Of a stretch of 64,000 bases of DNA, positions 16,547-26,404 are shown piece by piece (position 1 is the first letter of the stretch; the number at the start of each line of letters is the position of its first letter). The stretch comes from Comamonas sp. B21-038 (GTDB lineage Bacteria > Pseudomonadota > Gammaproteobacteria > Burkholderiales > Burkholderiaceae_C), in the NCBI RefSeq assembly GCF_022387135.1, contig NZ_CP092462.1:4952001-5016000 (forward strand). Reading direction: 5' to 3'. The position numbers were made by a program, and so were the translations under genes. The notes under the pieces were generated by a model. It did not search any database and had not been told where the DNA came from. It saw only the letters and a program-made list of their open reading frames with translations.

Positions 16547-18268
16547 TCAGCGACCGCCTGCCGCCTGGGGCACCATGTCGTGGTGGTCGGCCGGCGCCGA
16601 CGGTTTGACATGGGGCTGCGCCAGCGGCTGGAAGCTCTCGGCGCTGGCCAGCGGCCAGTAGGTGCGGAAGACGTCATGCTGGTGCGCCAGGTCGTCGAGC
16701 AGCGCGCCGGGCCGCACCTGCAAGAGCAGGTTGGACAGCAGGCGCACCTCGGTGTCGCTGATGCGGCGCACGATGTGGTGGGCATTGAGCTCGCAGGGGT
16801 GGCGCAGGCCGGCGGCCTGCACCAGCTCCTGCAGCGCATGCAAAGTGCTTTTGTGGAACTGTGCGACACGCGTGGCCTTGTCGGGCACGACGAGCGCCTG
16901 CTGGCGCACGGCATCCTGCGTGGTCACGCCGGTGGGGCAGTTGCCGGTGTGGCAGGTCTGGGCCTGGATGCAGCCCAGCGCCATCATGAAGCCCCGGCCG
17001 GCATTGCACCAGTCGGCGCCCAGCGCCATCATGCGGGTGATGTCAAAGGCGGTGATGACCTTGCCGGCTGCGCCCAGCTTGATGCGGTCGCGCAGGTTCA
17101 CACCGATCAAGGTGTTGTGCACCAGGAGCAGGCCTTCTTGCAGCGGCACGCCGACGTGGTCGGTGAACTCGACCGGCGCTGCGCCGGTGCCGCCTTCGGC
17201 ACCGTCGACGACGATGAAGTCCGGCGTGATGCCGGTCTTGAGCATGGCCTTGACAATCGCAAACCATTCCCAGGGGTGGCCCAGGCAGAACTTGAAGCCG
17301 GTGGGCTTGCCGCCCGACAGCTGGCGCAGCCGGGCGATGAAATGCATCATCTCCTCGGGCGTGGAGAAGGCGCTGTGCCGGGCCGGCGAGATGCAGTCGA
17401 TGCCGACCGGTATGCCGCGTGCCGCCGCGATCTCGGGGGTGACCTTGGCGCCGGGCAGCACACCGCCATGGCCGGGCTTGGCGCCCTGGCTGAGCTTGAG
17501 CTCGATCATCTTGACCTGGGGCTGGGTAGCGTTGGCGATGTAGCGCTCTTCGCTGAAGCTGCCGTCATCGTTGCGGCAGCCGAAATAGCCCGAGGCGACT
17601 TCCCAGATCAGATCGCCACCATGCACGCGGTGGTGCTGGCTGATCGAGCCTTCGCCGGTGTCATGGGCAAAGCCGCCAATCTGCGCACCCTTGTTCAGCG
17701 CCAGGATGGCATTGGCCGACAGCGCGCCAAAGCTCATCGCCGAGATGTTGAACACGCTGGCATGGTAGGGCTGGGTGCAGGGCGCCACCGACTGCGATGG
17801 CGCATCGGGCGAGCCGCCAATCCAGACGCGGAAATCATGGCCGTCCAGCCGAGTGGGTGCCATCGAGTGGTTGACCCATTCATAGCCGCGTGCGCCCACA
17901 TCCATCAAGGTGCCGAAAGGGCGGTTGTCCGGATCTCCCTTGGCACGCTGGTAGACCAGCGAGCGCTGGGCGCGCGAGAAGGGCAGCGCTTCGGTGTCGC
18001 TTTCGATGAAGTACTGGCGCATTTCCGGGCGGATGAATTCCAGGAAAAAGCGCATATGGCCGATGACCGGGTAGTTGCGCAGGATGGCGTGGCGCGTCTG
18101 GCGGCGGTCGCGCAGACCCAGCAGCGTGAGTGCGGCGCCGGCCAGCACGGCCAGCCACCACCAGGGGCTGCCCTGCAGTGCCAGCGCAATGATGCCGGCC
18201 AGCAGCAACAGCATGCACAGCACCATGACGGTGTAGCGGACGGGAAAAATCTTGTGGAGCTGGTTCAT
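16547..18268 (-). CDS. FMN-binding glutamate synthase-like protein, membrane-anchored
   Basis: A 573-residue protein. Two hydrophobic helices near the N-terminus (about 13-30 and 36-54) suggest membrane attachment. The rest is the FMN-binding central domain of glutamate synthase: FNISAMSFGALS, GAKPGHGGVLPG, the FMN-phosphate stretch VVDGAEGGTG, and a cysteine cluster CIQAQTCHTGNCPTG that would ligate a 3Fe-4S centre. It lacks the glutaminase domain, so it is not a complete GltB. Proteins of this type are common in proteobacteria and their physiological reaction is not settled. The start at 18268 precedes MNQLHKIFPVRY; upstream in-frame sequence is arginine/proline-rich and not protein-like. 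Confidence 0.85.
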   Translation of the reverse strand: MNQLHKIFPVRYTVMVLCMLLLLAGIIALALQGSPWWWLAVLAGAALTLLGLRDRRQTRHAILRNYPVIGHMRFFLEFIRPEMRQYFIESDTEALPFSRAQRSLVYQRAKGDPDNRPFGTLMDVGARGYEWVNHSMAPTRLDGHDFRVWIGGSPDAPSQSVAPCTQPYHASVFNISAMSFGALSANAILALNKGAQIGGFAHDTGEGSISQHHRVHGGDLIWEVASGYFGCRNDDGSFSEERYIANATQPQVKMIELKLSQGAKPGHGGVLPGAKVTPEIAAARGIPVGIDCISPARHSAFSTPEEMMHFIARLRQLSGGKPTGFKFCLGHPWEWFAIVKAMLKTGITPDFIVVDGAEGGTGAAPVEFTDHVGVPLQEGLLLVHNTLIGVNLRDRIKLGAAGKVITAFDITRMMALGADWCNAGRGFMMALGCIQAQTCHTGNCPTGVTTQDAVRQQALVVPDKATRVAQFHKSTLHALQELVQAAGLRHPCELNAHHIVRRISDTEVRLLSNLLLQVRPGALLDDLAHQHDVFRTYWPLASAESFQPLAQPHVKPSAPADHHDMVPQAAGGR

Positions 18269-18483
18269 CGGGAGTCGGTGCAGGTCAGGCCGGCCGGGCC
18301 GGCGCGCAAATCCCGGGCTGCAGCACAGGCGCCGTGGTGGCGCTACACTGCAGGCCCTGCCTGGCGCAGCGGCCGTCTGCCATTGCAATGTTGTTACAAA
18401 ACCAGCCCCATCATAGGGCGCACCGGTGGCATTGCAAGCACGCAGGGCTTTGAGCTGCGCGGCCCCCTATTGAGAGAGCTCCG

Positions 18484-19293
<810 letters not shown>

Positions 19294-19319
19294 CCGCCAG
19301 ATGTAAACAAGTCTCTGAC

Positions 19320-19343
19320 AACAGCCGCTTTTGCGGCTGTTTT
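19320..19343 (+). terminator. Intrinsic terminator after UPF0149 gene
   Basis: Perfect 9-bp stem AACAGCCGC/GCGGCTGTT with a TTTT loop and a short T tail. Confidence 0.8.
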
Positions 19344-19430
19344 GCCATCAGGCCGCAGATCGTCATCGCTCCACGCGGGCAGTGGCTCTAGAATGGCCTG
19401 GTTTTCATCTCTTTTGGCCAAGGATCACCG

Positions 19431-20528
19431 ATGAACCTCATGAACATCATCACCAAGCAACTGATCGAGATCATCGAGTGGACCGATGACTCGCGCGATA
19501 CCTTGTCGTACCGCTGGCCCGATGAGGACAAGGAAATCAAGAACGGCGCCCAGCTGATCGTGCGCGAATCGCAGCAGGTGCAGTTTGTCTCGGAAGGCCA
19601 GTTCGCCGACCTGTTCGGCCCCGGCCGCCACCAGCTGACGACGCAGAACATCCCGATTCTGTCGACCCTGCGCGGCTGGAAATACGGCTTCAACTCGCCG
19701 TTCAAGTGTGATGTGTACTACATCAACACGCGCCTGTTTACCGGCAACAAGTGGGGCACCTCCAACCCGGTGATGATGCGTGACAAGGACTTTGGCGTCG
19801 TGCGCCTGCGCGCCTTCGGCACCTATGACTTCCGCATCGTGCAGCCGGCCAAGTTCCTCAAGGAAGTGGCGGGCACGGACCAGAACTTCCGCCTCGACGA
19901 GTTTGCCGACACGATGCGCTCGCGCATTGTCAGCATCTTCAGCGAAGCGCTGGCCAAGGCCCAGGTGCCCGTGCTCGATGTGGCCCAGCGCTACACCGAG
20001 ATGGGCGATGCGCTGCTGCAGCTGATCAACCCGGCCGTGACTGAAAAGTACGGCCTGGAGATCACCAGCTTCCTGCTGGAAAACGTCTCGGTGCCGCCGG
20101 AGGTGGAGCAAGCGATCGACAAGCGCTCGTCGATGAGCGCGATCGGCAACCTCAACGACTATGTGAAGTACCAGATGGGCCAGGCGATGGCCAATGGCGG
20201 CGAAGGTGCGGCAGCGGCCACGATCCCGGCGACGATGGCGATGGGCTTTGGCATGGCGCAGGAGATGATGAAGGGCATGCAGCAGCCGTCGGGTGCAGCT
20301 GCAGCCGACCCGTTCTCGCCAGCGGCAGCACAGGCGGCGCAAGCCGCGCCGGCGGCCCCGGCTGCAGGAGGCGTGCAGGTGCTGACCCCCGAGCAGGCCG
20401 CGCAGGCGCTGGGCGTGACGGTGCAGGACGTCGTGGCCGAGCTGGAATCGGGCGCGCTCAAGGGCCGCAAGATCGGCAGCGCCTGGCGCATCTCGCAGGA
20501 ATCGCTGAACGAATTCCTGCGCGGATAA
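19431..20528 (+). CDS. SPFH/band-7 domain protein with C-terminal excisionase-like helix-turn-helix
   Basis: A 365-residue protein. Residues 1-235 form an SPFH (virion core/YdjI-type) domain starting MNLMNIITKQLIEIIEW, with no obvious membrane helix. A linker rich in Ala, Met, Gln and Pro follows (about 245-315). The last 50 residues, starting LTPEQAAQALGVTVQDVV, resemble a MerR/excisionase-type winged helix-turn-helix. Related proteins often end in a zinc ribbon or short-chain interaction module, so the tail may be a protein-binding rather than a DNA-binding domain. The start is supported by AAGGA six bases upstream. The next gene encodes a zinc-ribbon membrane protein, a recurrent partner type, so the two probably work together at the membrane. 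Confidence 0.85.
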   Translation: MNLMNIITKQLIEIIEWTDDSRDTLSYRWPDEDKEIKNGAQLIVRESQQVQFVSEGQFADLFGPGRHQLTTQNIPILSTLRGWKYGFNSPFKCDVYYINTRLFTGNKWGTSNPVMMRDKDFGVVRLRAFGTYDFRIVQPAKFLKEVAGTDQNFRLDEFADTMRSRIVSIFSEALAKAQVPVLDVAQRYTEMGDALLQLINPAVTEKYGLEITSFLLENVSVPPEVEQAIDKRSSMSAIGNLNDYVKYQMGQAMANGGEGAAAATIPATMAMGFGMAQEMMKGMQQPSGAAAADPFSPAAAQAAQAAPAAPAAGGVQVLTPEQAAQALGVTVQDVVAELESGALKGRKIGSAWRISQESLNEFLRG

Positions 20529-20641
20529 ATCTGCGCTGCTCGCGCATGCCCCGCCGCCTTGGCCGGTGCATGCGCGTATGTGTGTCCCCATTTTGAGAAC
20601 CCGTGGCGCAGACCTGCTGTGCGCCAACGCTGAGTTGGACC

Positions 20642-21778
20642 GTGAATTCACCGACGCCCGCCCCTGATCCCTTTGCGCCACCGCCGACCTCGATGGTGGC
20701 CAAGCATGTCTGCCCCGAATGCGGCGGTAATCTGGAATGGAATGCCAAGGCCCAGTCGCTCAAATGCCCGTACTGCGGCACGGTGGTGCCCTGGACGGAC
20801 GACCAGCAAAAGCAGCTGGATGGCGAGATCGTCGAGCAGGACCTGGCTGCAGCACTGGCCCATCCCGCCAGCGGGCGCGGCTGGGGCGAGGCGCGGCGCG
20901 AGTACCAGTGCCAGAACTGCCGGGCGATTTCGGTGTTTGTCGATGGGCGGGTGGCATCACGCTGCGATTTTTGCGGCTCACCGGCCATCCAGGCGCATGA
21001 AGAGCGCAATGATGCGATCACGCCGCAGAGCCTGCTGCCGTTCAAGATCAGCGACGGGCAGGTGCGCGACCTGATCCGCAAGTGGTATGGCAGCCGCTGG
21101 TTTGCGCCCAACAAGTTCAAGAACGCGGCGCTGACCGATACGCTCAAAGGCATCTACCTGCCGTACTGGACCTTTGATGCCCATGTGCAGGCCCAGTGGC
21201 GGGCCGATGCCGGTTTTTACTACTACACGACCGAGCAGTACCGCGATGCCAATGGCAACATCAGCACGCGCCAGGTACGCCATGTGCGCTGGGAGCCGGC
21301 ATCGGGCAGCCTGCAGCATTTCTTTGACGATGAGCTGGTGGCAGGCACGGTCGGGGTGCACCAGGGGCTGCTGCAGAAGGTCGAGCCTTTTCCGACCCGG
21401 ACCGACCTGAAACCCTATTCGCCCGAGTTTGTGCGCGGCTGGACGGTGGAGCGCTACCAGGTCGATCTGAACCGGGCTGCGACGATCAACGAGGGGGATA
21501 TGGACCAGCAGGTGCAGGCACTGTGCGCGCGCCAGGTACCGGGTGACACCTACCGCAATCTGCAGGTGCAGCGCCAGTACCAGGGGCGCAGCTTCAAGCA
21601 TGTGCTGGTGCCCGTGTGGCTGGTGGGCTATACCTATGGCAGCAAGAGCTACCAGATTCTGGCCAACGGCTACACCGGCCAGTTGGCCGGTGAGCAACCC
21701 TATAGCTGGGTAAAAATTCTGTTCGCCGCGCTGGCGGTGCTGTTGGTACTGGTGCTGCTGATGGCAGCCAGCCGTTAA
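20642..21778 (+). CDS. Double zinc-ribbon, C-terminally membrane-anchored protein
   Basis: A 378-residue protein with two zinc ribbons: C24/C27/C42/C45 (CPECGG...CPYCG) and C90/C93/C108/C111 (CQNC...CDFCG). A central domain rich in Tyr/Trp follows (LPYWTFDAH, GFYYYTTEQY), and a single C-terminal transmembrane helix lies at about 353-374. No enzyme signature is visible. A GTG at 20642 is chosen as start; an in-frame GTG at 20603 and an ATG at 20693 are alternatives. It follows the SPFH gene by 113 bp in the same direction, and this pairing suggests a shared membrane-associated complex. Function unknown. Confidence 0.75.
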   Translation: MNSPTPAPDPFAPPPTSMVAKHVCPECGGNLEWNAKAQSLKCPYCGTVVPWTDDQQKQLDGEIVEQDLAAALAHPASGRGWGEARREYQCQNCRAISVFVDGRVASRCDFCGSPAIQAHEERNDAITPQSLLPFKISDGQVRDLIRKWYGSRWFAPNKFKNAALTDTLKGIYLPYWTFDAHVQAQWRADAGFYYYTTEQYRDANGNISTRQVRHVRWEPASGSLQHFFDDELVAGTVGVHQGLLQKVEPFPTRTDLKPYSPEFVRGWTVERYQVDLNRAATINEGDMDQQVQALCARQVPGDTYRNLQVQRQYQGRSFKHVLVPVWLVGYTYGSKSYQILANGYTGQLAGEQPYSWVKILFAALAVLLVLVLLMAASR

Positions 21779-21820
21779 GACGGCCGGATGCAGGGGGTTG
21801 CAACCCCTGGTCTTCAGCGC

Positions 21821-22057
21821 TTAACGGCGGCGGCGGTTGCCGTCCATGTTGTCGCCCACCTGGTTACCAAAATAGGCACCGGCTGCTGCACCGCCAATGG
21901 TGCCCAACGTAGAGCCGAACACGGCATCACCCAATACACCACCGGCTACGGCGCCGACGCCGGTACCGATCTGGGCATTGGTGGGGTTGCTGGAGCAGGC
22001 GGTCAGGCCGCTCAGCGCCAGAACGATGGAAGCAGTGGTGATGGCAAGTCGTTTCAT
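21821..22057 (-). CDS. Small glycine-zipper lipoprotein
   Basis: 78 residues with a lipoprotein signal (lipobox LTAC, acylated Cys21), then glycine-zipper repeats of the GxxxG type across about 30-66 (GTGVGAVAGGVLG, GTIGGAAAGAYFG). It ends in an arginine tail. It is similar in build to OsmB/SlyB-type envelope lipoproteins, which insert or oligomerise in membranes during envelope stress. Reads leftward from an ATG preceded by GAGGAGAA. Convergent with the zinc-ribbon gene, and 132 bp downstream of the pncC stop on the same strand. Confidence 0.85.
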   Translation of the reverse strand: MKRLAITTASIVLALSGLTACSSNPTNAQIGTGVGAVAGGVLGDAVFGSTLGTIGGAAAGAYFGNQVGDNMDGNRRRR

Positions 22058-22189
22058 CTGAGTTCTCCTCTTGTTCGCATCGGCTGTCAGTCAGAAGAGT
22101 GCTGCAAACCGGATTGCTGTGCTTGCAGTGTCGCGCAGAGCGGCCGTCCACCCCATCGGCGAAGTCAAAGTTTGGGTGTCGGACGGCGC

Positions 22190-22717
22190 TTACTGCGCCG
22201 GCGCGGCCTGCACCAGCTCCAGCAGGCGGCGCAGCGCATGCTGCACGGTGGCCTGGCGGATGGCGTGGCGGTCGCCGTCAAAACGCTGCACTTCGCTGTG
22301 CAGCTGGCCAGCGACCTGCCAGCCAAACCAGACGGTGCCCACGGGTTTGCTGGCGCTGCCGCCATCGGGGCCTGCCACGCCGGTAACGGCCACACTGACT
22401 TGCGCTTGTGACTGGGCAATCGCGCCCTGGGCCATGGCGCGGGCTACCGGTTCGCTGACCGCGCCGTGGGCGGCAATCAGCGCAGCGGGCACATCCAGCA
22501 TCGCCGATTTGGCACGGTTGGAGTAGGTGACAAAGCCGCAATCCAGCCATTGGCTGGAGCCGGGCCGCTCGGTGCAGGCACCGGCAATCAGGCCGCCGGT
22601 GCAGCTTTCGGCAGTGGCCATCATCCAGCGCCGTTGGACCAGGTGCTGGGCCAGCTGGGTGACGGCTTCGGGGATGGGCAGCCCATCCCTGGTCAGCAAG
22701 GCGGCGGTGGCGTTCAT
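22190..22717 (-). CDS. pncC: Nicotinamide-nucleotide amidohydrolase PncC (CinA C-terminal domain)
   Basis: A 175-residue stand-alone CinA-C domain that deamidates nicotinamide mononucleotide to nicotinate mononucleotide, recycling the NMN released by DNA ligase. Recognised by AESCTGGLIAG at about 36-46, FVTYSNRAK, VSEPVARAMAQGA and VTGVAGPDGG. Length fits single-domain members. The ATG overlaps the pgpA stop by 4 bases (ATGA), so translation is coupled; GGGAG lies about ten bases upstream inside pgpA. It is the last gene of the compact leftward run from apaG through thiL and pgpA. Confidence 0.93.
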   Translation of the reverse strand: MNATAALLTRDGLPIPEAVTQLAQHLVQRRWMMATAESCTGGLIAGACTERPGSSQWLDCGFVTYSNRAKSAMLDVPAALIAAHGAVSEPVARAMAQGAIAQSQAQVSVAVTGVAGPDGGSASKPVGTVWFGWQVAGQLHSEVQRFDGDRHAIRQATVQHALRRLLELVQAAPAQ

Positions 22718-23280
22718 AGCAGATGTCTCCCTATCGCGATGACAAGCAAGGTGCAGAAGGCGGCGACCAGATCGTCCCAGATGATGCCCCATCCGCCGCC
22801 CCAGCCAAAGCCTTTGAAGCAGCGGTCCGCCCAGCGCACCGGCTGGGGTTTGACGGCATCGAAGAAACGGAACAGCACAAAGGCCGTCAACTGGCCCCAA
22901 AAGCCTGTGGGCATGACCAGCCACAGAATGAGCCAGAAGGCGATGATCTCGTCCCAGACGATGGCGCCCGGATCAGCCACGCCCAGGTTGCGTGCGGTGG
23001 CCGTGCAGGCCCACCAGCCCAGCACCAGGGAGGCCGCAATCACCCAGCCAATGGCCGCTGGTGTCAGCCACAGCTGCAGCACCAGGTAGGCGACCCAGGC
23101 CCAGAGGGTGCCCACCGTGCCCGGTGCAATGGGGCTCAGGCCGGAGCCAAAGCCCAGCGCCATCCAGTGCAGCGGGTTGCGCAGCATGAAAGCCCAGTGG
23201 GCGCGTCGCGGTGCCGCATTGCGGTCGGCGGCGCCGGGCGCGGAAGGGGAAAAGGGCGTATCGCTCATGCCCGCCATCAT
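22714..23280 (-). CDS. pgpA: Phosphatidylglycerophosphatase A
   Basis: A 188-residue inner-membrane enzyme that dephosphorylates phosphatidylglycerophosphate to phosphatidylglycerol. Diagnostic segments are GTVGTLWAW, the acidic DPGAIVWDEIIAFW, RFFDAVKPQPVRWADR and GIIWDDLVAAF. About four hydrophobic helices are visible. Three in-frame ATG codons (23280, 23277, 23268) are possible starts, all within the first five residues. It follows thiL by 45 bp and overlaps pncC. The thiL-pgpA-pncC order is a conserved proteobacterial arrangement. Confidence 0.92.
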   Translation of the reverse strand: MMAGMSDTPFSPSAPGAADRNAAPRRAHWAFMLRNPLHWMALGFGSGLSPIAPGTVGTLWAWVAYLVLQLWLTPAAIGWVIAASLVLGWWACTATARNLGVADPGAIVWDEIIAFWLILWLVMPTGFWGQLTAFVLFRFFDAVKPQPVRWADRCFKGFGWGGGWGIIWDDLVAAFCTLLVIAIGRHLL

Positions 23281-23325
23281 AAGCCTGCAGGCCGCTGCTG
23301 TGCAGTGGCGGCCGACCTGGCTGGC

Positions 23326-24309
23326 TCAGGGTGCGAAGTGGTCAAACGAGGCCCAGCGCTGCGCCATGGCCTGGCCCTGCGCATCGTGCACGCGCAGGCC
23401 TGGTTCAGCGGTGATGCGGCCGATGCGCTGCACCGGTGTGTTCGCTGCCAGGCTGGCCTGCTGTACGGCGCTGCGCCGGTCTGCGGCGGCGGTAAAGCAC
23501 AGCTCGTAGTCATCGCCGCCTGCCAGGCAGCACTGCAGTTGAAGATCGGGGGGGAGCTTGAGGGCGGAGCCCTGCACGCCCGCAATCGCCGCCATGCGCG
23601 CCAGGACCCGGTCTGCCTGCAGCTGCGCACCCACACCACTGGCTTGCAGGATATGGCCCAGGTCGCCGACCAGGCCATCGCTCAGGTCCAGCGCGCTGCT
23701 GGCGATACCGCGCAGCGCGATGCCCAGGCCGACGCGCGGGCTGGGGCTCTCCAGCCGCTGGCGGGCAGCGGCCAAGGCGGCGGGCGGCAGTTGCACGTGG
23801 CCCAGCAAGGCTTCGAGCGCCAGGCGGGCATCGCCCAGGTGGCCGCTGACGTAGATGTCATCGCCGGGCTGGGCGCCGCTGCGCAGCAGCGCCTGGCCGG
23901 CCGGCACCTCGCCAAACACGGTGATGCAGATGTTCAGCGGGCCCTGGGTGGTGTCGCCGCCGACCAGCTCGCAGCCATGGGCATCGGCCAGGGCGAACAT
24001 GCCTTCCGAGAAGCCTTGCAGCCAGGGCGCATCGACAGCGGGCAGGGCCAACGCCAACGTAAAAGCCAGCGGCTGCGCGCCACTGGCGGCCAGGTCGCTG
24101 AGGTTGACGGCCAGCGCCTTGTGGCCCAGCGTGCGCGGGTCCACATCGGCAAAGAAGTGGCGGCCCTGCACCAGCATGTCGCTGGAGATGGCCAGCTGCA
24201 TGCCCGGCTGCGGCGCGAGCAGCGCGCAGTCGTCGCCGACGCCAAGCACGGCCCGCCGCACCGGGCGTTGGAAATACTGCGCAATCAGCGCGAACTCGCC
24301 CTGGGCCAT
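23326..24309 (-). CDS. thiL: Thiamine-monophosphate kinase
   Basis: A 327-residue enzyme that phosphorylates thiamine monophosphate to thiamine pyrophosphate with ATP, the last step of cofactor synthesis. The PurM/ThiL-type metal-binding motifs are intact: GVGDDCALL at 23-31, SSDMLVQGRHF, VGGDTTQG, DLSDGL and AGGDDYEL. The ATG begins one base after the stop of the upstream membrane-protein gene, consistent with a single transcript. No thiamine riboswitch is visible near it, as expected for a gene inside an operon. Confidence 0.95.
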   Translation of the reverse strand: MAQGEFALIAQYFQRPVRRAVLGVGDDCALLAPQPGMQLAISSDMLVQGRHFFADVDPRTLGHKALAVNLSDLAASGAQPLAFTLALALPAVDAPWLQGFSEGMFALADAHGCELVGGDTTQGPLNICITVFGEVPAGQALLRSGAQPGDDIYVSGHLGDARLALEALLGHVQLPPAALAAARQRLESPSPRVGLGIALRGIASSALDLSDGLVGDLGHILQASGVGAQLQADRVLARMAAIAGVQGSALKLPPDLQLQCCLAGGDDYELCFTAAADRRSAVQQASLAANTPVQRIGRITAEPGLRVHDAQGQAMAQRWASFDHFAP

Positions 24310-24310
24310 G

Positions 24311-26404
24311 TCAGTGCTCTCCTGGTGGGGTGTGGCGGCTCAGGCGCAGCGGCAGCAAAAAGCTCAGCGGCCGCGTCAGCACCCGCTTGATCAGCGCCTT
24401 GTAGATGTGTGAGCGCTCGACATTGCTGACGTTTTGCGCGCGCAAGGCCAGGCGGAATGCGAGGTAGAAGCTGACCAGGATGTTGAAGCCGCCCAGCAGC
24501 GGCAGCGCCGCCACGCAGAGCCAGAAGCCGTGGAAATGCAGCACGCCCAGGCCCATGCTGGTGGCGGCTGCGGCGATCTGGCCGGCGGCCAGGGTCACAT
24601 GGCGGATATCGAGCGGCAGGCCAAAGAACTGGGCCACCACGGGGATCAGGCCCAGCATGAACCCCAGCGAAATGTTCGAGGCAAAGCCGGAGATATTGCG
24701 ACGCATGAAAGCCGCCCAGCGCGCGGCCCGCGCCTTGCCCAGAAAGCGCGTGATGCGCGGGTTGTAGCGGATGGCCGAGTCCATGTGGTGCAGCACGAAC
24801 CAGTTCTCGGTCCAGCCGGCGATGATGCTGGAGGAGAACAGCAGCACCCCGGTGAAGGCCGCATAGAACACCGAAGGCCCCCAGAGGCTGAGCGACTTCA
24901 AGGTCTGCTCGGCCTCATGCTGGTCGATAAAGGGCGCGCCGGTGGCGCGGGCCCAGCCCCAAGTCAGCAGCAGCACCATGGGGAAGACGGTGAACACATT
25001 GCCCAGCACGGCGGCCACCTGGGAGCGCACCAGGTAGCTGACCTCGTCGACAAACGACGCAATGCCTGCCTCGGTATCGCCCGATTCCTTGAGCTTGGCG
25101 GCCATCGCCGGCGCGGTCATCGCGGGCTGCTTGGTGGCGACGGTGAAGTGCAGCAGCTGGATCAGCACAAAGCTGATCGCGTAATTGATGCCTGCCAGGA
25201 ATCCCGCCCAGAACGCGGAAATGGCAATCGCGTGCAACGAGAACTTGATCAAGGTGGTGAAAGCCATCACCAGGCCGCCTCCGGCCGCCTTGCGCGCCAT
25301 CTGCGCGTATTCGCGCTTGTCGCGGGTGATGTAATGCTCACCGGTCTCGGCGCTGCGCTCGGCCACCTTGGAGGCCAGCAAGGACGAGTTGGACGAGATC
25401 AGCGCGCGGATGCTCTGCCGCTCCAGGCCGACGGCCACCAGGTGGGCCAGCAGCTTGGCGGTGATGACCTTGGGGTTGGCCGACAGCAGGCAGTCGAGCA
25501 GCTCGCGCACGCGCAGAATGCGCATGCGCAGCTGGCGCAGCCGGAACACGACGCCCACGGACACGCCATTGTCCTCAAAATGCTCGTAGATCGAGGCGAC
25601 GGCTGCGCGGCACTCATCGAGGCTGCGGCGCACGGTTTCTTCGGCTTCGAGCACCTCCGCCGCCTTGGGGCTGGGGTGCAGCATCGCGCGGCGCAGCTCT
25701 TCCACACCGCTGATGAGGCTGTAGAAGGGCTGCGTGTTCTTGGCACTGCCGCTCATGCGCAGGCGCAGCTCCGGCGCAAAGCCGGCCGCCAGAATCTGGC
25801 CGGCGCAATAGGTGATCGCATTGAGCACCAGGTGCTGCCACGGCGAGAGCCGGTTGCCGTAATGCTCCAGGCCGGCAATGCTGCCGGCATCCACATCGCT
25901 TTGGGCGATCTGGGTGGGGACGACCATCACCTCCAGCGACACAAAGCCGGGCGACAGCAGCTGGGCGATGCGCTCCAGCAAGGGCTTGTCCATGGCCTTG
26001 AGCCACTGCGCATCGAAAGGCGTGTGCAGTGCCATCGAAAACAGCACGGTTGCATCAATCGTCTCCGGCGTGGAGGGCAGCAGTTTCCAGCGCAGGCGCT
26101 CGGCCATCTCATTGAAGAACGCGGTGCGGGGTGCAAAACCAAAGTCGGCCAGCAGCGCGGTCAGGTCGATGGTCTGCAGCTGCACGGCCCACCAGCGCTG
26201 TACTTTCTCTCGCAGTGCGGCATTGCCATCGATCGCGTCCAGCAGCTGGCTGACGCGGGCAAGGGCTGCATCGACCGAGTTCTGCTGGCCGCGGATCCAG
26301 GCGAAGATCTCGATGATCCAGAGGTTGCGCTCGGCCAGTGGCGCATCGGGGTTGAGACCCGCCAGCAGCTGTGGCAGCGGGTCTTGCTTTTTCTTGCGAA
26401 ACAT
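24311..26404 (-). CDS. Multi-pass membrane protein of the SpecificRecomb (PF10136-type) family
   Basis: A 697-residue protein. The N-terminal half (1-370) is soluble and helical, rich in Leu/Arg. The C-terminal half has about six to seven hydrophobic helices (for example around 380-420, 470-490, 515-535, 585-605 and 630-660). Proteins like this are widely named site-specific recombinase, but no tyrosine- or serine-recombinase signature is present and the membrane topology makes that activity unlikely. I would treat it as a membrane protein of unknown function. It overlaps apaG by one base at the start (TGATG) and ends one base before thiL. Confidence 0.8.
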   Translation of the reverse strand: MFRKKKQDPLPQLLAGLNPDAPLAERNLWIIEIFAWIRGQQNSVDAALARVSQLLDAIDGNAALREKVQRWWAVQLQTIDLTALLADFGFAPRTAFFNEMAERLRWKLLPSTPETIDATVLFSMALHTPFDAQWLKAMDKPLLERIAQLLSPGFVSLEVMVVPTQIAQSDVDAGSIAGLEHYGNRLSPWQHLVLNAITYCAGQILAAGFAPELRLRMSGSAKNTQPFYSLISGVEELRRAMLHPSPKAAEVLEAEETVRRSLDECRAAVASIYEHFEDNGVSVGVVFRLRQLRMRILRVRELLDCLLSANPKVITAKLLAHLVAVGLERQSIRALISSNSSLLASKVAERSAETGEHYITRDKREYAQMARKAAGGGLVMAFTTLIKFSLHAIAISAFWAGFLAGINYAISFVLIQLLHFTVATKQPAMTAPAMAAKLKESGDTEAGIASFVDEVSYLVRSQVAAVLGNVFTVFPMVLLLTWGWARATGAPFIDQHEAEQTLKSLSLWGPSVFYAAFTGVLLFSSSIIAGWTENWFVLHHMDSAIRYNPRITRFLGKARAARWAAFMRRNISGFASNISLGFMLGLIPVVAQFFGLPLDIRHVTLAAGQIAAAATSMGLGVLHFHGFWLCVAALPLLGGFNILVSFYLAFRLALRAQNVSNVERSHIYKALIKRVLTRPLSFLLPLRLSRHTPPGEH

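Noticed and set aside
24310..24313. Possible frameshift or fusion between the membrane protein and thiL
   Set aside because: The one-base gap between TGA and ATG is ordinary operon packing; both proteins are full length.
24311..26404. Annotation as an active site-specific recombinase
   Set aside because: Family name only; no recombinase catalytic residues and a strongly hydrophobic multi-helix C-terminal half.
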